Assembly: GCF_009674665.1 (NCBI RefSeq)
Contig: NZ_WKJD01000007.1
Location: forward strand, 51,528 to 115,527
DNA length: 64,000 nucleotides
DNA from: Agromyces kandeliae
GTDB lineage: Bacteria; Actinomycetota; Actinomycetes; Actinomycetales; Microbacteriaceae
Reading direction: 5' to 3'
This document shows positions 51,142 through 62,215 of the stretch, in pieces (positions within the stretch are counted from its first letter, which is position 1; every line of letters begins with the position of its first letter). The notes below the pieces were generated by a model. That model saw only the letters and a program-made list of their open reading frames with translations, ran no database searches and was not told where the DNA came from. The translations under genes and the position numbers were made by a program.

Positions 51142-53490
51142 GTGACTGACGCACCCGCCACGACCGCTGCGCCGACCCCGGCCCCCACGACGCCGGTGCT
51201 CGACACCGTCGAGGTCGCCACGGCGACCCCCGAGAAGGAGCAGCCGTACGCGGCGCTCGGCGTGAAGCCCGACGAGTACGAGCGCATCCGCAACATCCTC
51301 GGCCGCCGCCCGACGAGCGCCGAGCTCGCCATGTACTCGGTCATGTGGAGCGAGCACGCGTCGTACAAGTCGAGCAAGGTGCACCTGCGCCAGTTCGGCA
51401 AGAAGGTGACGCCCGAGATGAAGCAGCACCTGATGGTCGGCATCGGCGAGAACGCCGGCGTGCTCGACATCGGCGAGGGCTGGGCGGTCACGTTCAAGAT
51501 CGAGTCGCACAACCACCCGAGCTTCATCGAGCCGTTCCAGGGCGCCGCGACCGGCGTCGGCGGCATCGTCCGCGACATCATCTCGATGGGCGCGCGTCCC
51601 GTCGCCGTGATGGACGCGCTGCGCTTCGGCGCCATCGACGACCCCGACACCGCACGCGTCGTGCACGGCGTGGTCGCCGGCATCAGCTTCTACGGCAACT
51701 GCCTCGGCCTGCCGAACATCGGCGGCGAGACCTGGTTCGACCCGACGTACCAGAAGAACCCGCTCGTGAACGCGCTCGCCGTGGGCGTCCTGCGGCACGA
51801 GGACCTGCACCTCGCGAACGCCAAGGGCATCGGCAACAAGGTCGTGCTCTTCGGCGCCCGCACGGGCGGCGACGGCATCGGCGGCACGTCGATCCTCGCG
51901 TCCGACACGTTCGCCGAGGGCGGCCCGACCAAGCGCCCCGCGGTGCAGGTCGGCGACCCGTTCGCCGAGAAGGTGCTCATCGAGTGCTGCCTCGAGCTGT
52001 TCCAGGGCGACCTCGTCGAGGGCATCCAAGACCTGGGAGCGGCCGGCATCTCGTGCGCGACGAGCGAGCTCGCGGCCAACGGCGACGGCGGCATGTCGAT
52101 CGTGCTCGACGACGTGCTGCTGCGCGACCCGACGCTCACACCCGAGGAGATCCTCATGTCGGAGAGCCAGGAGCGCATGATGGCGATCGTGCGCCCCGAG
52201 AAGCTCGCCGGCTTCATGGAGGTCGTGCAGAAGTGGGACGTCGAGACGAGCGTGCTCGGCGAGGTCACCGACACCGGCCGCCTGAGCATCACCTGGCGCG
52301 GCCAGGAGATCGTGAACGTCGACCCGCGCACCGTCGCGGTCGACGGCCCGGTCTACGAGCGGCCGATGGCCGTCCCGTCGTACCTCGAGGCGCTGCAGGC
52401 CGACACGGCCGCATCGCTCGCCCGCCCGGCCGACGACGCCGGCGACGAGCTCCGCGCCCAGTTCCTGCAGCTCGTCGGTTCGCCGAACCAGGCGGATGCC
52501 GCGTGGATCACGAACCAGTACGACCACTACGTGCTCGGCAACACCGCGCTCGCCGCGCCCGACGACGCCGGTATGATCCGCGTCGACGAGGAGTCGGGCC
52601 TCGGCGTCTCGGTCGCCACCGACGCGAACGGTCGGTACTGCCAGCTCGACCCGCGCCGCGGCGCGCAGCTGGCACTCGCCGAGGCGTACCGCAACGTCGC
52701 CGTGACCGGCGCGACCCCGATGGGCATCTCGGACTGCCTGAACTTCGGCTCCCCCGAGAACCCCGAGGTCATGTGGCAGTTCGCCGAGGCCGTCACGGGC
52801 CTCGCCGACGGATGCCTCGAGCTGGGCATCCCCGTCACGGGCGGCAACGTCAGCTTCTACAACCAGACCGGCGACGTCCCGATCCACCCGACGCCGGTCG
52901 TCGCGGTGCTGGGCGTGATCGACGACGTCGCCCGCCGCATCCCGTCGGGCTGGCAGGACGAGGGCCACAACATCTACCTGCTCGGCGAGACGTACGCCGA
53001 GCTCGACGGCTCCGCCTGGGCGGGCGTCGTGCACGACCACCTCGGCGGCGTTCCCCCGGTCGTCGACCTCGGCCGCGAGAAGCAGCTCGCCGAGCTGCTG
53101 CGCGCCGCTGCGCTGGAGGGCCTCATCGACTCCGCGCACGACCTGTCCGACGGAGGCCTCGCGATCGCGCTGGCCGAAGGCGTCGGTCGCTTCGGCGTGG
53201 GCGCCCGAGTGTTCCTCGGCGAGGTCACGGAGGACGCCGGAATCGACCTCGCGACCGCGCTCTTCTCGGAATCGACCGGTCGCGTCATCGTGACCGTGCC
53301 CCGCGAGGACGACGTGAAGTTCCGCGGCCTCTGCGAGGGCCGCGGCTACCCGGTGCGTCGCATCGGCGTGACGGATGCCGCGTCGGGCTCGCTCGAGGTG
53401 CAGGGCGCGTTCACGGTGTCGATCGACGAGCTGCGGTCGCTCAACCGTGCGCCGCTCGCCGACGCGTTCGGCCCGGTCGTCGGGTACTGA
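51142..53490 (+). CDS. purL: FGAM synthase large subunit PurL
   Basis: The 782-residue synthase of the three-part type makes FGAM from FGAR, ATP and ammonia delivered by Pur[78 protein letters not shown] and [13 protein letters not shown] are present. The 40-residue N-terminus is Thr/Pro/Ala rich and disordered. It is 14 kb from purSQ. Confidence 0.97.
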   Translation: MTDAPATTAAPTPAPTTPVLDTVEVATATPEKEQPYAALGVKPDEYERIRNILGRRPTSAELAMYSVMWSEHASYKSSKVHLRQFGKKVTPEMKQHLMVGIGENAGVLDIGEGWAVTFKIESHNHPSFIEPFQGAATGVGGIVRDIISMGARPVAVMDALRFGAIDDPDTARVVHGVVAGISFYGNCLGLPNIGGETWFDPTYQKNPLVNALAVGVLRHEDLHLANAKGIGNKVVLFGARTGGDGIGGTSILASDTFAEGGPTKRPAVQVGDPFAEKVLIECCLELFQGDLVEGIQDLGAAGISCATSELAANGDGGMSIVLDDVLLRDPTLTPEEILMSESQERMMAIVRPEKLAGFMEVVQKWDVETSVLGEVTDTGRLSITWRGQEIVNVDPRTVAVDGPVYERPMAVPSYLEALQADTAASLARPADDAGDELRAQFLQLVGSPNQADAAWITNQYDHYVLGNTALAAPDDAGMIRVDEESGLGVSVATDANGRYCQLDPRRGAQLALAEAYRNVAVTGATPMGISDCLNFGSPENPEVMWQFAEAVTGLADGCLELGIPVTGGNVSFYNQTGDVPIHPTPVVAVLGVIDDVARRIPSGWQDEGHNIYLLGETYAELDGSAWAGVVHDHLGGVPPVVDLGREKQLAELLRAAALEGLIDSAHDLSDGGLAIALAEGVGRFGVGARVFLGEVTEDAGIDLATALFSESTGRVIVTVPREDDVKFRGLCEGRGYPVRRIGVTDAASGSLEVQGAFTVSIDELRSLNRAPLADAFGPVVGY

Positions 53491-53509
53491 CCGGAGCGGG
53501 AGCCGGCGG

Positions 53510-54007
53510 ATGACGGCAGGCGATCGGCAGACGTACTCCGCGTCCTACGCCGCCGCGCACGGTACGTTCGCGCTGATCCCGGCCGCGTACGTCTTCCTGG
53601 TCGAGGGAGATCGGGTGCTGCTGCAACGTCGAGCGGGCACCGGCTACTACGACGGCTGGTGGGCCGCCTCGGCGGCGGGGCACGTCGATCCCGGGGAGTC
53701 GGTGCTCGCGGGAGCGGTGCGGGAGACCCGCGAGGAGATCGGGGTGGCGGTCGACGAGGCCGGCCTCGAGCCGATCACCGCGATGCACCGCACCGCGCCG
53801 ACCGGGCTGCCGATCGACCAGCGCCTCGACGTGTTCTTCGTGGCGCGCGCCTGGCGCGGCATCCCGGAACTGCAGGAGGACACGGCCAGCGCCCTGGAGT
53901 GGTTCGCGCTCGACGACCTGCCGGAGCGGGTCGTGCACCACGAGCGCTTCGCGCTCGAGGGCTGGCGCGACGGGGGCCTCCCCGCCGTCACGGCGTTCGG
54001 CTTCTGA
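53510..54007 (+). CDS. Nudix hydrolase
   Basis: The 165-residue protein carries the Nudix box GHVDPGESVLAGAVRETREEIGV (Gx5Ex7REUxEExGU) at about residue 55, coordinating divalent metal to cleave nucleoside diphosphate derivatives. Substrate unknown. It starts 19 bp after the purL stop and is probably in its transcript; the stop TGA shares its last base with the next ATG (TGATG). Confidence 0.92.
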   Translation: MTAGDRQTYSASYAAAHGTFALIPAAYVFLVEGDRVLLQRRAGTGYYDGWWAASAAGHVDPGESVLAGAVRETREEIGVAVDEAGLEPITAMHRTAPTGLPIDQRLDVFFVARAWRGIPELQEDTASALEWFALDDLPERVVHHERFALEGWRDGGLPAVTAFGF

Positions 54008-54270
54008 TGGAGGCCGTGACCGGAATCCTCGCGGCGCTGTTCGCGGCGGCGCTCGTCGTCGGGATGACGGTGCGCGCCGTCCGGGCGCCGCGCGGGCAGC
54101 GGGCTCGTGCGGCGTTCGGGCCGCTCATGGGCGCGGGCGAGACCTACCAGGAACTGCACACCGGGCAGCGCGGGCTCCACGACTCCATGATCGAGGCGAT
54201 CGCCGAGCAGGAGCAGCGTCCGAGCCGGACGGACGCCGACGGCGACGGCGGCGGCACGCCGACCGGCTGA
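54007..54270 (+). CDS. small membrane-anchored hypothetical protein
   Basis: The 87-residue product has one N-terminal helix (GILAALFAAALVVGMTVRAVRA) and a charged cytoplasmic tail (AGETYQELHTGQRGLHDSMIEAIAEQ). The start overlaps the Nudix stop by one base, so it is translationally coupled. No family recognised. Confidence 0.75.
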   Translation: MEAVTGILAALFAAALVVGMTVRAVRAPRGQRARAAFGPLMGAGETYQELHTGQRGLHDSMIEAIAEQEQRPSRTDADGDGGGTPTG

Positions 54271-54283
54271 CGACCCGCGCGCG

Positions 54284-54826
54284 TCAGGCGCCCTGCGGCG
54301 GATGCACGAGCAGGTCGACGCGCTCGGCGAGGTAGGCGTCCAACGGCAGCGCCGCATCGGCGAACGCCGGGTTCCAGCGCACGCCCACGACCGGGCCCTC
54401 GTCACGCGGGATGAGTCGGAGCGGCCCGTCGCCGACGACGAGCGCGTCCGGTTCGATCGACAGGGGCTCGGCGTCGAACACCACGGTCTCGCCCTCGGGG
54501 ATCCCGCCCTTGACCGCGGCAGCGCGGTACGCGCGCTGCTCGGCGACCGATTCGGCGGGGATGCTCCGTCGCACCGCGCGCTCGGCGCGCACGACCCGAC
54601 CGGTCGCGTACAACCGCCCGTCGGCGTCGAGCAGCAGCACGCCGAGCCGCCAGACCGGGCCGACGACGTGCATGCGCGGCGCGCGCGGCATGCCGAGCAC
54701 GCGGCGGCCCGGGACGAACTCCGCGAGCGTCTCGGTGCGAGCGGATGCCTCGACGAGCTCCCGCACCGCGCGCTCGACGGCCTCCCGCGCCCGCTCCGCC
54801 GCGCCGGCGGCATCCGTCTCGCCCAT
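54284..54826 (-). CDS. conserved hypothetical protein
   Basis: The 180-residue soluble product has a helical head (AERAREAVERAVRELVEASARTE) and a beta-rich body (RMHVVGPVWRLGVLLLDADGRLYATGRVVRAERAVRR, TVVFDAEPLSIEPDALVVGDGPLRLIP). I cannot name the family. The ATG lies 6 bases after TAGGCT (minus strand 54838-54833), a clear leaderless-type promoter. Confidence 0.78.
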   Translation of the reverse strand: MGETDAAGAAERAREAVERAVRELVEASARTETLAEFVPGRRVLGMPRAPRMHVVGPVWRLGVLLLDADGRLYATGRVVRAERAVRRSIPAESVAEQRAYRAAAVKGGIPEGETVVFDAEPLSIEPDALVVGDGPLRLIPRDEGPVVGVRWNPAFADAALPLDAYLAERVDLLVHPPQGA

Positions 54827-54918
54827 GTCTCGAGCCTAGACACGGCCGGCGGGTGTCCACGGAATGCGGCTCGGCTCCATCCGGACCCGCATCGGACGGA
54901 CACTCGCCGCCCGCGCCC

Positions 54919-55338
54919 TCAGCGCGTGCGCTCGATCAGCGCCAGCAGCGCCATGCCGTAGGCCTCGGCGGCGTCGGGGTGCTCGAACGCGAGCGACTTC
55001 CCGCCGAGCTCGATCGACACCTCGAATGCGTCGGGCAGCCGGCGCAGGCGCCGGAACGTGGCGCGCAGCAGCTCGCGGAGCTGGTCCTCGCGCGGCAGCC
55101 AGACCGCGTCGGCGAGCGCGACGGAGTCGAGCGCCCACTCGGTCGTGCCGTTGAAGGCGAGGATCGTACCCGTCGGGTACCGCCGCGTCTCGATGGTCAT
55201 CTCGCTCACCGTGAAGGTGTCGGCCTCGACCTCGGCTTCGACGTCGCTCGGCAGGTCGAGCTGGAACCGGTCGCCGGACTGCGGATGCCAGGCCAAGCCG
55301 GCGTCCCGCAACTGCAGGGCGAGGTCTCGGCTGATCAT
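54919..55338 (-). CDS. conserved hypothetical protein (often mislabelled pilus assembly protein CpaE)
   Basis: The 139-residue protein begins ISRDLALQLRDAGLAWHPQSGDRFQLDLP and has TRRYPTGTILAFNGTTEWALDSVALADAVWLPREDQLRELL. No ATPase motif exists, so the CpaE label sometimes given to such proteins is not supported. The ATG lies 6 bases after TAGCGT (minus strand 55350-55345). Function unknown. Confidence 0.78.
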   Translation of the reverse strand: MISRDLALQLRDAGLAWHPQSGDRFQLDLPSDVEAEVEADTFTVSEMTIETRRYPTGTILAFNGTTEWALDSVALADAVWLPREDQLRELLRATFRRLRRLPDAFEVSIELGGKSLAFEHPDAAEAYGMALLALIERTR

Positions 55339-55371
55339 GCGGACACGCTACGCGCTCGGGCCGACCTGCAC

Positions 55372-55572
55372 CTAGTCGCGCCGCTTCCGGATGCGCGCGG
55401 GGCCGAGACCGGCGCCGAGCCCCACGACGATGATCCCCGCGAACAGGAACCCGTAGCGCCCGCTCAGCACGCCGAACAGTCCGAGCACGACGCCGATGAC
55501 CACCACGACCCGGGCGATCCGCAGGCGGACCCCGGGCTGCGACCACCAGCGCGAGGCCATGCCGCGGATCAC
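55372..55572 (-). CDS. small two-helix membrane protein
   Basis: The 66-residue product has helices IARVVVVIGVVLGLFGVLSG and GFLFAGIIVVGLGAGLGPA with a basic end. I prefer the GTG at 55572, which overlaps the SDR stop (GTGA); the ATG at 55560 would give 62 residues. It is the last gene of the chorismate mutase-SDR unit. No family recognised. Confidence 0.72.
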   Translation of the reverse strand: MIRGMASRWWSQPGVRLRIARVVVVIGVVLGLFGVLSGRYGFLFAGIIVVGLGAGLGPARIRKRRD

Positions 55573-56534
55573 GCGCGCGCCCCGACGTCGAAGGTCTGCC
55601 CGACCGCGCCCTCGGCCACCGCCCACACGAGGGCGCCGGTGCGCGCGTCGCGGCTCGATCGCGTGGGAGCCGCGAGCCTGGGTGCGCCCTTGACCATCCA
55701 CTGCGGCCCCCAGAACTGGCCGCCCTCGACGTCGTCGGCGGTGACGGCGTGCACGATCGCCTCGGCGCCGCGGTGCTTGCCCTGCGACCAGGCCGCCTGC
55801 AGTGCATCGGCGAACCGGTCGGCCGTCGGCGGCTGGTTCACGCCGGGCACGCGCGGCGTGCGTCCCGAGATCGAGTAGCCCGGGTGGGCGACGACGCTGT
55901 GCACGCGAGGGGTGACGGATGCCGCGCCGACCGCCTCCGCGGCGTCCGTCGCCGCACGGCGCAGGCGCCGGTCGAGCTCGAACGCGAGGGATGCGGCGGC
56001 GATCTTCGACTGCGCGTAGGCGCGCCACGCGGAGTACGAGCGGGTGAGCTGGAGGTCGTCGACCCGGAACGTGGAGAGCCGCGTCGCGAGCGAACCGACG
56101 GTGACGACGCGGGCGCCGCGCGCGAGGTGGGGCACGACGCCCGCGAGGAGCGCGAAGTGACCCAGCACGTTGGTCGCGAGCACGAGTTCGTGGCCGTCGA
56201 CCGACTCGCGGCGATCGCTCGGGGTGTGCACCATGCCGGCGTTCAGGACGACCGCGTCCAGCGGCGCGCGATCGAGCAGGTGGTCGGCGGCCGTGGCGAC
56301 GGAGTCGAGCGACGACGTGTCGATCACGAGCGTGTCGACGGAGGCGCGCGGCATCCGCCCCCGGATCGCGGCGACCGCCGCATCGAGCCGCTCGGGGCTC
56401 CGGCCGGAGAGGATCACGTGGGCGCCCGCACGGGCGAGGCGGGCGGAGGTGAAGAACCCGAGTCCGGCGTTCGCCCCCGTGACGAGCACCTGCCGCCCGA
56501 CCTGCGGCGGCACCCGCGTCGGGTACCAGTTCAC
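55569..56534 (-). CDS. short-chain dehydrogenase/reductase
   Basis: The 321-residue product has the NAD(P) loop VLVTGANAGLGFFTSARLARAG, LNAGMVHT, the catalytic Ser/Tyr/Lys with YAQSK (Tyr and Lys) and VVAHPGYSISG. It resembles retinol-dehydrogenase-type extended SDRs. The GTG start overlaps the chorismate mutase stop (GTGA). Substrate unknown; linkage to chorismate mutase may be only transcriptional. Confidence 0.9.
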   Translation of the reverse strand: MNWYPTRVPPQVGRQVLVTGANAGLGFFTSARLARAGAHVILSGRSPERLDAAVAAIRGRMPRASVDTLVIDTSSLDSVATAADHLLDRAPLDAVVLNAGMVHTPSDRRESVDGHELVLATNVLGHFALLAGVVPHLARGARVVTVGSLATRLSTFRVDDLQLTRSYSAWRAYAQSKIAAASLAFELDRRLRRAATDAAEAVGAASVTPRVHSVVAHPGYSISGRTPRVPGVNQPPTADRFADALQAAWSQGKHRGAEAIVHAVTADDVEGGQFWGPQWMVKGAPRLAAPTRSSRDARTGALVWAVAEGAVGQTFDVGARA

Positions 56535-56905
56535 GCGCGGTCCGACCCGGAGCCGTCGGCGATCTCCTCGTGGTGGCGGATCACCTCGGCCACCACGAAG
56601 TTGAACCACTTCTCGGCGAAGGCCGGGTCGAGGTGCGCGTCCTCCGCGAGCGAGCGGAGCCGTTCGATCTGCCGCTTCTCGCGGTCGGGATCGCTCGGCG
56701 GCAGGCCGTGCTCGGCCTTCAGGCGACCGACCTGCTGGGTGAACTTGAACCGCTCCGCGAGCAGGTGGATGAGCGCCGCGTCGATGTTGTCGATGCTCGA
56801 GCGGATGCCGAGGAGCATGGTGATCGCGGCGTCGCGTTCGTCGACCGCGCCGTCGCCCCGGGTCTGGCTGGCGTCGGCGGCGCGGTCGGGAGTCTCGGCG
56901 GTCAT
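56531..56905 (-). CDS. chorismate mutase, AroQ class
   Basis: The 124-residue all-helical protein (SSIDNIDAALIHLLAERFKFTQQVGRLKAEHGLPPSDPDREKRQIERL in pieces, then FAEKWFNFVVAEVIRHHEE) has the AroQ Arg/Lys/Glu active-site pattern. It converts chorismate to prephenate for Phe/Tyr synthesis. No secretion signal. The ATG lies 6 bases after TAGGGT (minus strand 56917-56912). Confidence 0.92.
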   Translation of the reverse strand: MTAETPDRAADASQTRGDGAVDERDAAITMLLGIRSSIDNIDAALIHLLAERFKFTQQVGRLKAEHGLPPSDPDREKRQIERLRSLAEDAHLDPAFAEKWFNFVVAEVIRHHEEIADGSGSDRA

Positions 56906-56981
56906 GCTTCGACCCTAGGCGACGGCCGAAGCGCATGAGAATCCGCCACCGACGCCCTTCTGCGGCCCACCGGGCCGAATC

Positions 56982-59273
56982 TCATGCACGGGGTGCGGGC
57001 ACCGCCGATCGGAACGCGCGCAGGCGCAGGCTGTTGCCGACGACGAACACGCTCGAGAACGCCATCGCCGCACCGGCGAGCATGGGATTGAGGAGCCCGA
57101 GCGCCGCGAGCGGGATCGCGGCGACGTTGTAGGCGAACGCCCAGAACAGGTTGCCGCGGATGATGCCGAGCGTGCGGCGCGACAGCCGGATCGCGTCGAC
57201 GGCGGCGAGCAGGTCGCCCCGGACCAGCGTGAGGTCGGCGGCCTCGATCGCGACGTCGCTGCCCGTGCCCATCGCGATGCCGAGGTCGGCCTGCGCGAGC
57301 GCCGCCGCGTCGTTGACGCCGTCGCCGACCATCGCGACCGTGCGGCCCTCCTCCTGCAGGCGGGCGACGACCGCGGCCTTGTCGGCCGGCAGCACGTCGG
57401 CGATCACCTGCTCGATGCCGACCTCGGCGGCGACCTGCCGCGCCACGGTCGCGTTGTCGCCGGTGAGCAGGATCGGCTCGAGCCCGAGCCGGCGCAGCCG
57501 CCCGACGGCATCGGCGCTCGTGGCCTTCACGGCGTCGGCGACGGTCAGCGCGCCGCGCACGCGGCCGTCCCAGGCGACGACGACGACCGTGCGGCCCTCG
57601 GCCTCGGCGGCGGCGGCGGATGCCTCGACCTCGGGATCGGGGTCGATCGCCCACTCGGCGAGCAGCGCCCGCCGTCCGACGAGCACCAGGTGGCCGTCGA
57701 CGATGCCGTGCACGCCGAGGCCGGGGCGGTTCTCGAACGACTCGGGCGTCGGCAGGCCGCCGACCCTGGCGGCCGCGCCGTCGGCGATCGCCTTCGCGAC
57801 CGGGTGCTCGGATGCGTGCTCGAGCGACCCCGCGAGCCGGAGCAGGTCGGCCTCGTCGACGCCGTCCGCGGCGTGCACGCCCGCGAGCGACATCCGCCCG
57901 CTCGTCACGGTGCCCGTCTTGTCGAGCACGATGGTGTCGACGCGACGCGTCGACTCGAGCACCTCGGGCCCCTTGATGAGCACGCCGAGCTGGGCGCCGC
58001 GACCGGTGCCGACGAGGAGCGCGGTCGGGGTCGCGAGGCCGAGTGCGCACGGGCACGCGATGATCAGCACGGCGACCGCGGCGGTGAACGCCGCGGCGGG
58101 CGGGAACCCGGCGCCGAACCACACGCCGAGCGTCGCGATCGCGATGAGGATCACGATCGGCACGAAGACGCCCGCGACGCGGTCGGCGAGCCGCTGCACC
58201 TCGGCCTTGCCCGCCTGGGCGTCCTCGACGAGGCGCGCCATCTGCGCGAGCTGCGTGTCGGCGCCGACGCGCGTCGCGCGCACCACGAGGCGTCCGCCTG
58301 CGTTCACCGTGGCGCCGATCACAGCGTCGCCCGTCTCGACCTCGACCGGCACGGACTCGCCGGTCACGAGCGAGGCGTCGACCGCGCTGCGCCCCTCGAC
58401 GACGACGCCGTCGGTCGCGATCTTCTCGCCGGGGCGGACGACGAACGCGTCGCCGACCGCGAGCTGCTCGACCGGGATCCGCGACTCGACGCCGTCGCGG
58501 AGCACCGCGACGTCCTTCGCGCCGAGCTCGATCAGGGCACGCAGCGCGGCGCCGGCGGCGCGCTTCGAGCGCTTCTCGAGGTAGCGACCGAGGAGCACGA
58601 ACATCGTCACGCCCGCGGCGACCTCCAGGTAGAGGTTCGACGCGCCGTCGCTGGGGGCGACCGTGAACTCGAAGCCGTGCACCATGCCGGGCGTGCCCGC
58701 GGTGCCGAGGAACAGGGCGTACAGCGACCACAGGAACGCGGCGCTCACGCCCAGCGAGACGAGCGTGTCCATCGTCGCGGCGCCGTGCCGCAGGTTGACG
58801 AGCGCGGACCGGTGGAACGGCCACGCCGCCCACGTCACGACGGGCGCGGCGAGCGCCAGCGACGCCCATTGCCAGTACGTGAACTGCAGCGCCGGGATCA
58901 TGGCGAGGAGGATCACCGGGACGGAGAGCGCGATCGCGGCGATGAGCCGCGTGCGCAGCGACCTCAGTTCGGCGTCGGCCCGGGCCTCCACGGGGGTCGC
59001 GCCGGCTGCCTCGGCGGCGCCGGCGGCGGCCGGCGGCGGGGGGAGCTGGGCACGGTAGCCCGCCGCCTCCACGGTCGCGATGAGCTCGGGGTCGTCGACG
59101 CCGACGGGCGCCGAGACGCGCGCCCTCTCGGTCGCGTAGTTCACCGTCGCCGTGACGCCGTCGAGGCGGTTGAGCTTCTTCTCGATCCGCATCGCGCACG
59201 AGGCGCAGGTCATGCCGCCGATGTCGAGCTCGACGACGCGGTCGTCGGCGGCGGGTGTCGCGAGGTCGGTCAT
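56982..59273 (-). CDS. copA: copper-exporting P1B-type ATPase
   Basis: The 763-residue pump has one N-terminal metal-binding domain (GMTCASC, C23/C26), eight helices, the TGES loop (304-307), the CPC membrane metal site (407-409), the phosphorylated DKTGT (D451), HP in [12 protein letters not shown] and [10 protein letters not shown]. It exports Cu(I). It is downstream of copZ (5-bp gap) under CsoR-like boxes. The linker at 75-100 is Pro/Ala rich. Confidence 0.96.
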   Translation of the reverse strand: MTDLATPAADDRVVELDIGGMTCASCAMRIEKKLNRLDGVTATVNYATERARVSAPVGVDDPELIATVEAAGYRAQLPPPPAAAGAAEAAGATPVEARADAELRSLRTRLIAAIALSVPVILLAMIPALQFTYWQWASLALAAPVVTWAAWPFHRSALVNLRHGAATMDTLVSLGVSAAFLWSLYALFLGTAGTPGMVHGFEFTVAPSDGASNLYLEVAAGVTMFVLLGRYLEKRSKRAAGAALRALIELGAKDVAVLRDGVESRIPVEQLAVGDAFVVRPGEKIATDGVVVEGRSAVDASLVTGESVPVEVETGDAVIGATVNAGGRLVVRATRVGADTQLAQMARLVEDAQAGKAEVQRLADRVAGVFVPIVILIAIATLGVWFGAGFPPAAAFTAAVAVLIIACPCALGLATPTALLVGTGRGAQLGVLIKGPEVLESTRRVDTIVLDKTGTVTSGRMSLAGVHAADGVDEADLLRLAGSLEHASEHPVAKAIADGAAARVGGLPTPESFENRPGLGVHGIVDGHLVLVGRRALLAEWAIDPDPEVEASAAAAEAEGRTVVVVAWDGRVRGALTVADAVKATSADAVGRLRRLGLEPILLTGDNATVARQVAAEVGIEQVIADVLPADKAAVVARLQEEGRTVAMVGDGVNDAAALAQADLGIAMGTGSDVAIEAADLTLVRGDLLAAVDAIRLSRRTLGIIRGNLFWAFAYNVAAIPLAALGLLNPMLAGAAMAFSSVFVVGNSLRLRAFRSAVPAPRA

Positions 59274-59278
59274 CGCCG

Positions 59279-59488
59279 TCAGACGCGCACCGCGGAGTAG
59301 CCCGCCTCCTCGACCGCGCCGATCACGCCGGCGTCGTCGAGGTCGGCGGGGGCCGAGAGGGCGAGGGTGCCTGCGGCGGCCGAGACGCGGATGCCGGTGA
59401 CGCCCGACAACTGCTCGACCTCCTCGCGCACCGACAGTTCGCAGTGCCCGCACGTCATGCCGCTCACCTGGTACTCGCGCTCGGTCAT
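59279..59488 (-). CDS. copZ: copper chaperone CopZ
   Basis: The 69-residue single HMA domain carries [17 protein letters not shown] (CxxC) and the usual ferredoxin-like pattern ending [10 protein letters not shown]. It carries Cu(I) to CopA, encoded immediately downstream. GAGGAG lies 8 bases before the ATG. First gene of the copper operon. Confidence 0.95.
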   Translation of the reverse strand: MTEREYQVSGMTCGHCELSVREEVEQLSGVTGIRVSAAAGTLALSAPADLDDAGVIGAVEEAGYSAVRV

Positions 59489-59521
59489 GGAGTTCTCCTC
59501 TTCTGGATCGGATCGTGTTCG

Positions 59522-59574
59522 AGAGTACCCCAGAGGGGTACTTGCACCAACTCGAACGCACTCCCCTGATGGGG
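59522..59574 (-). promoter_or_regulatory. copZA promoter with two CsoR-like boxes
   Basis: GTACCCC-AGA-GGGGTAC (59525-59541) is a perfect CsoR-type box lying in the 17-bp spacer between TTGGTG (minus strand 59550-59545) and TACTCT (59527-59522). A weaker copy CCCC-TGAT-GGGG (59563-59574, flanked by TA) lies just upstream. Copper-dependent derepression by CsoR is inferred; no csoR gene is in the window. Confidence 0.75.
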
Positions 59575-59610
59575 TATTCCACCGAGGTGGATGCCAGCAT
59601 GCCGACCGAG

Positions 59611-61044
59611 TCAGCGCGCCGTCGGCTGCGGAACGGGCGGCACCGCGGCATCCGCCGACCGCTCGCGCTCCCACCACGCGGCGAGCGCGAGGACCCCCAG
59701 GTCGGCGAAGCGCGGACCCGCGACCTGCAGGGCGATCGCACGACCGTCCGAGGTCGTTCCCGCGTTGATGCTCACCGCCGGCTGGCCCGACATGTTGTAC
59801 GGGAGCGTGAACGCGATGTGGGCCATCCCGAGGTCCTCCTCGCCCCACGGCATCGGCCGCTCGGCCGGGAACGCGGCCATCGGCGCGACCGGCGACAGGA
59901 CGGCGTCGAACCCCGCGGTCGCGAGGACCGTGCGGTGCCTGAGCTCCCCGATGTCGTCGTACGCGGCGAGCGCGGCCGTGCCCGAGACGCCCGCGCCGGG
60001 CGCGACCCACCTGGCGATGTACGGCAGCACGCGGTCCCGCGCCTCGCGCGTGAGGTCGTCGTAGGTGCGCCGGAACCGCACCCGCCAGAACCGGTCGACC
60101 TGCCCGAGCAGCCCGTCGTCGAGGAACGGCGCGAGCTCGACGACCTCCGCCCCCGCCGAGGCGAACCGTTCCGCGGCCGCCCGCACCGTCGCGGCGACCT
60201 CCGGATCGACGGGCAGCCCGGCTCCCGCCTCGGTGTGGACGGCGATCCGGAGCCCGCGGACGTCGACGGCCGGATCCGCCCAGTCGAGCCGCTCGTACGG
60301 CAGCGAGGTGTGGTCGCGCACGTCGGGTCGCGTCACCACCGCCATCGCCGCCGCGAGGTCGGCGACGCGGCGGCCGATCGGCCCGCCCACGCGCCCGAGG
60401 TACGGCGGGTCGATGGGCACGCGCCCCGCGCTGGGCTTCAGCCCGACGAGCCCGAGCCACGCCGCCGGGAACCGGACCGATCCGCCGATGTCGGTGCCCA
60501 TGTGGATCGGGCCGAGGCCGGCCGCCGCGGCCGCGCCCGCCCCCGCGCTCGAACCGCCGACCGTGAGCGCCGGGTCGAGCGGGCTGCGGGTGATGCCGTG
60601 CAGGCTCGAGACCCCCGACGAGAGCATCCCCCAGTCGGGCATGGTCGTCGAGCCGAGGATCACGGCGCCCGCCTCGCGCAACCGCGCCACGATCGGCGAG
60701 TCCGCCTCGGGCACCACCGGGGCGGATGCCGCGGAACCCGACCGCGCTGCGACGCCCGCGCGCAGCATGTTCTCCTTGACCGTGACCGGCACCCCGTCGA
60801 GCGGGCCGATCGGCGCACCGCGCCGGTGGCGGTCGGCGCTCGCCGCGGCATCCGCCCGCACCTGATCGGGATCGTGGTCGGAGAAGGCGTTCACGACCGG
60901 CTCGAACCGGGCGATGCGGGCGAGGGCGTCCTCGGCGACCGCGAGGGGCGTGGCCGCGCCCGCGCGGAACGCCGTGGCGAGGTCCGCCGCGGAGGAGGTC
61001 GCGTCGACGGCGGGATGCGGGGCGGGCTGGGAGGCGCTCGTCAC
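59611..61044 (-). CDS. amidase signature-family enzyme
   Basis: The 477-residue enzyme has the Ser-cisSer-Lys triad: [14 protein letters not shown] (Lys), [16 protein letters not shown] (cis-Ser) and [30 protein letters not shown] (nucleophile Ser). It hydrolyses amides or indole-acetamide-like substrates; with no gatB neighbour it is not the Glu-tRNA amidotransferase. GAGGTGAGCAG precedes the GTG start, so it uses a ribosome site. Confidence 0.93.
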   Translation of the reverse strand: MTSASQPAPHPAVDATSSAADLATAFRAGAATPLAVAEDALARIARFEPVVNAFSDHDPDQVRADAAASADRHRRGAPIGPLDGVPVTVKENMLRAGVAARSGSAASAPVVPEADSPIVARLREAGAVILGSTTMPDWGMLSSGVSSLHGITRSPLDPALTVGGSSAGAGAAAAAGLGPIHMGTDIGGSVRFPAAWLGLVGLKPSAGRVPIDPPYLGRVGGPIGRRVADLAAAMAVVTRPDVRDHTSLPYERLDWADPAVDVRGLRIAVHTEAGAGLPVDPEVAATVRAAAERFASAGAEVVELAPFLDDGLLGQVDRFWRVRFRRTYDDLTREARDRVLPYIARWVAPGAGVSGTAALAAYDDIGELRHRTVLATAGFDAVLSPVAPMAAFPAERPMPWGEEDLGMAHIAFTLPYNMSGQPAVSINAGTTSDGRAIALQVAGPRFADLGVLALAAWWERERSADAAVPPVPQPTAR

Positions 61045-61094
61045 CTGCTCACCTCATCACATCCCGACGCGGCTGCACAGGGGCCGGGCGGGTG

Positions 61095-62084
61095 TCACCC
61101 GGCCTGGGCCGAGCGCCGCGCGAGCGGCATCCGCACCCGACCCTGGGCGAGCAGGATGCCGAGCATGACGACGAGCGCACCCACGGGTTCGTTCCACGAC
61201 AGCGGCTCGCTGAGCACCAGCACGCCGAGCACGACGCCCACCACGGGCGTGACGTAGGTGACGGTCGAGGCGTTCGTCGGACCCCAGTCGCGGATGACGC
61301 CGATGTTCCAGACGTACGCCAGCCCCGTGCCCAGGATGCCGAGGATCGCGAGGCACACGACGATCGCGGCATCGAGCCGCACGGGCCCGACCGCGAGCAG
61401 CGGCGTGAGCAGCAGCATCACGGCGGCGCCCATGCCCACCTGCATGAACGCGAAGGTCGTCTGCGCGATCGGCCGGCCGCTCAGGAACTTGCGCGTGTAG
61501 CCGAACATGACGCCGTAGCAGGCGGTCGCACCGAGGCACGCCAACTGGCCCGCGAGGCTGCCGCCGAGCTCGGAGGACCACGGCGCGATGATGACGACCA
61601 CCCCGAGGATGCCGACGACGACGCCGAGCCAGCGCGAGGCGTCCAGCCGCTCGACCCGGAAGGCGAGCGTGGCGGCGATCGCGGTCATGATCGGCGTCGT
61701 CGCGTTGAGGATCGAGGCGAGGCTCGAGGTCACGCTCTGCTGGGCCCAGGAGAACAGCAGGAACGGGATCACGCATCCGAGGACGCCGATGACGAGGAAG
61801 TGCAGCCACACGATCGGCTCGCGCGGCAGCACCGGCCCGCCGGCGACACGCGGCCGCACGGCGAGGACGACGAGTCCGAGCGTGAGGCCGCCGAGCACGG
61901 TGCGCGTCCACGCGACCTGGGTGAACGAGACGCCGCCCAGCGCGACGGCCATGAACAGGAAGCTGGCACCCCAGACGAGCCCGGCCGAGAGGAACTGGGC
62001 CCACGTGCGGATGCCGCCGAGGCGCGGCGCCGTCGCGGTCGACGACGCGGTGGTGCTGGTGCCGGAGGGGGTGGTGGTGCTCAC
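61095..62084 (-). CDS. EamA/DMT-family transporter
   Basis: The 329-residue membrane protein has ten helices in two EamA halves ([20 protein letters not shown] and [21 protein letters not shown]). It belongs to drug/metabolite exporters; substrate unknown. The GTG lies 6 bases after TACCGT (minus strand 62096-62091). It is divergent from lpd. Confidence 0.92.
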   Translation of the reverse strand: MSTTTPSGTSTTASSTATAPRLGGIRTWAQFLSAGLVWGASFLFMAVALGGVSFTQVAWTRTVLGGLTLGLVVLAVRPRVAGGPVLPREPIVWLHFLVIGVLGCVIPFLLFSWAQQSVTSSLASILNATTPIMTAIAATLAFRVERLDASRWLGVVVGILGVVVIIAPWSSELGGSLAGQLACLGATACYGVMFGYTRKFLSGRPIAQTTFAFMQVGMGAAVMLLLTPLLAVGPVRLDAAIVVCLAILGILGTGLAYVWNIGVIRDWGPTNASTVTYVTPVVGVVLGVLVLSEPLSWNEPVGALVVMLGILLAQGRVRMPLARRSAQAG

Positions 62085-62215
62085 CCGCCAACGGTACGAC
62101 CGGCTGCGGCCGGCCACGAGGGCTGCGGAACGCGATGTCCGGAACCCGCCGAAGGTTGGCAGCGGCGAACCGTCCACCCGTGCCGATCCGGCGCGCCGCG
62201 CCTAGGCTTGGCGCC

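Noticed and set aside
54919..55338. Naming this gene as pilus assembly protein CpaE
   Set aside because: No Walker or receiver-domain motif and too short; the label seems to be propagated annotation.
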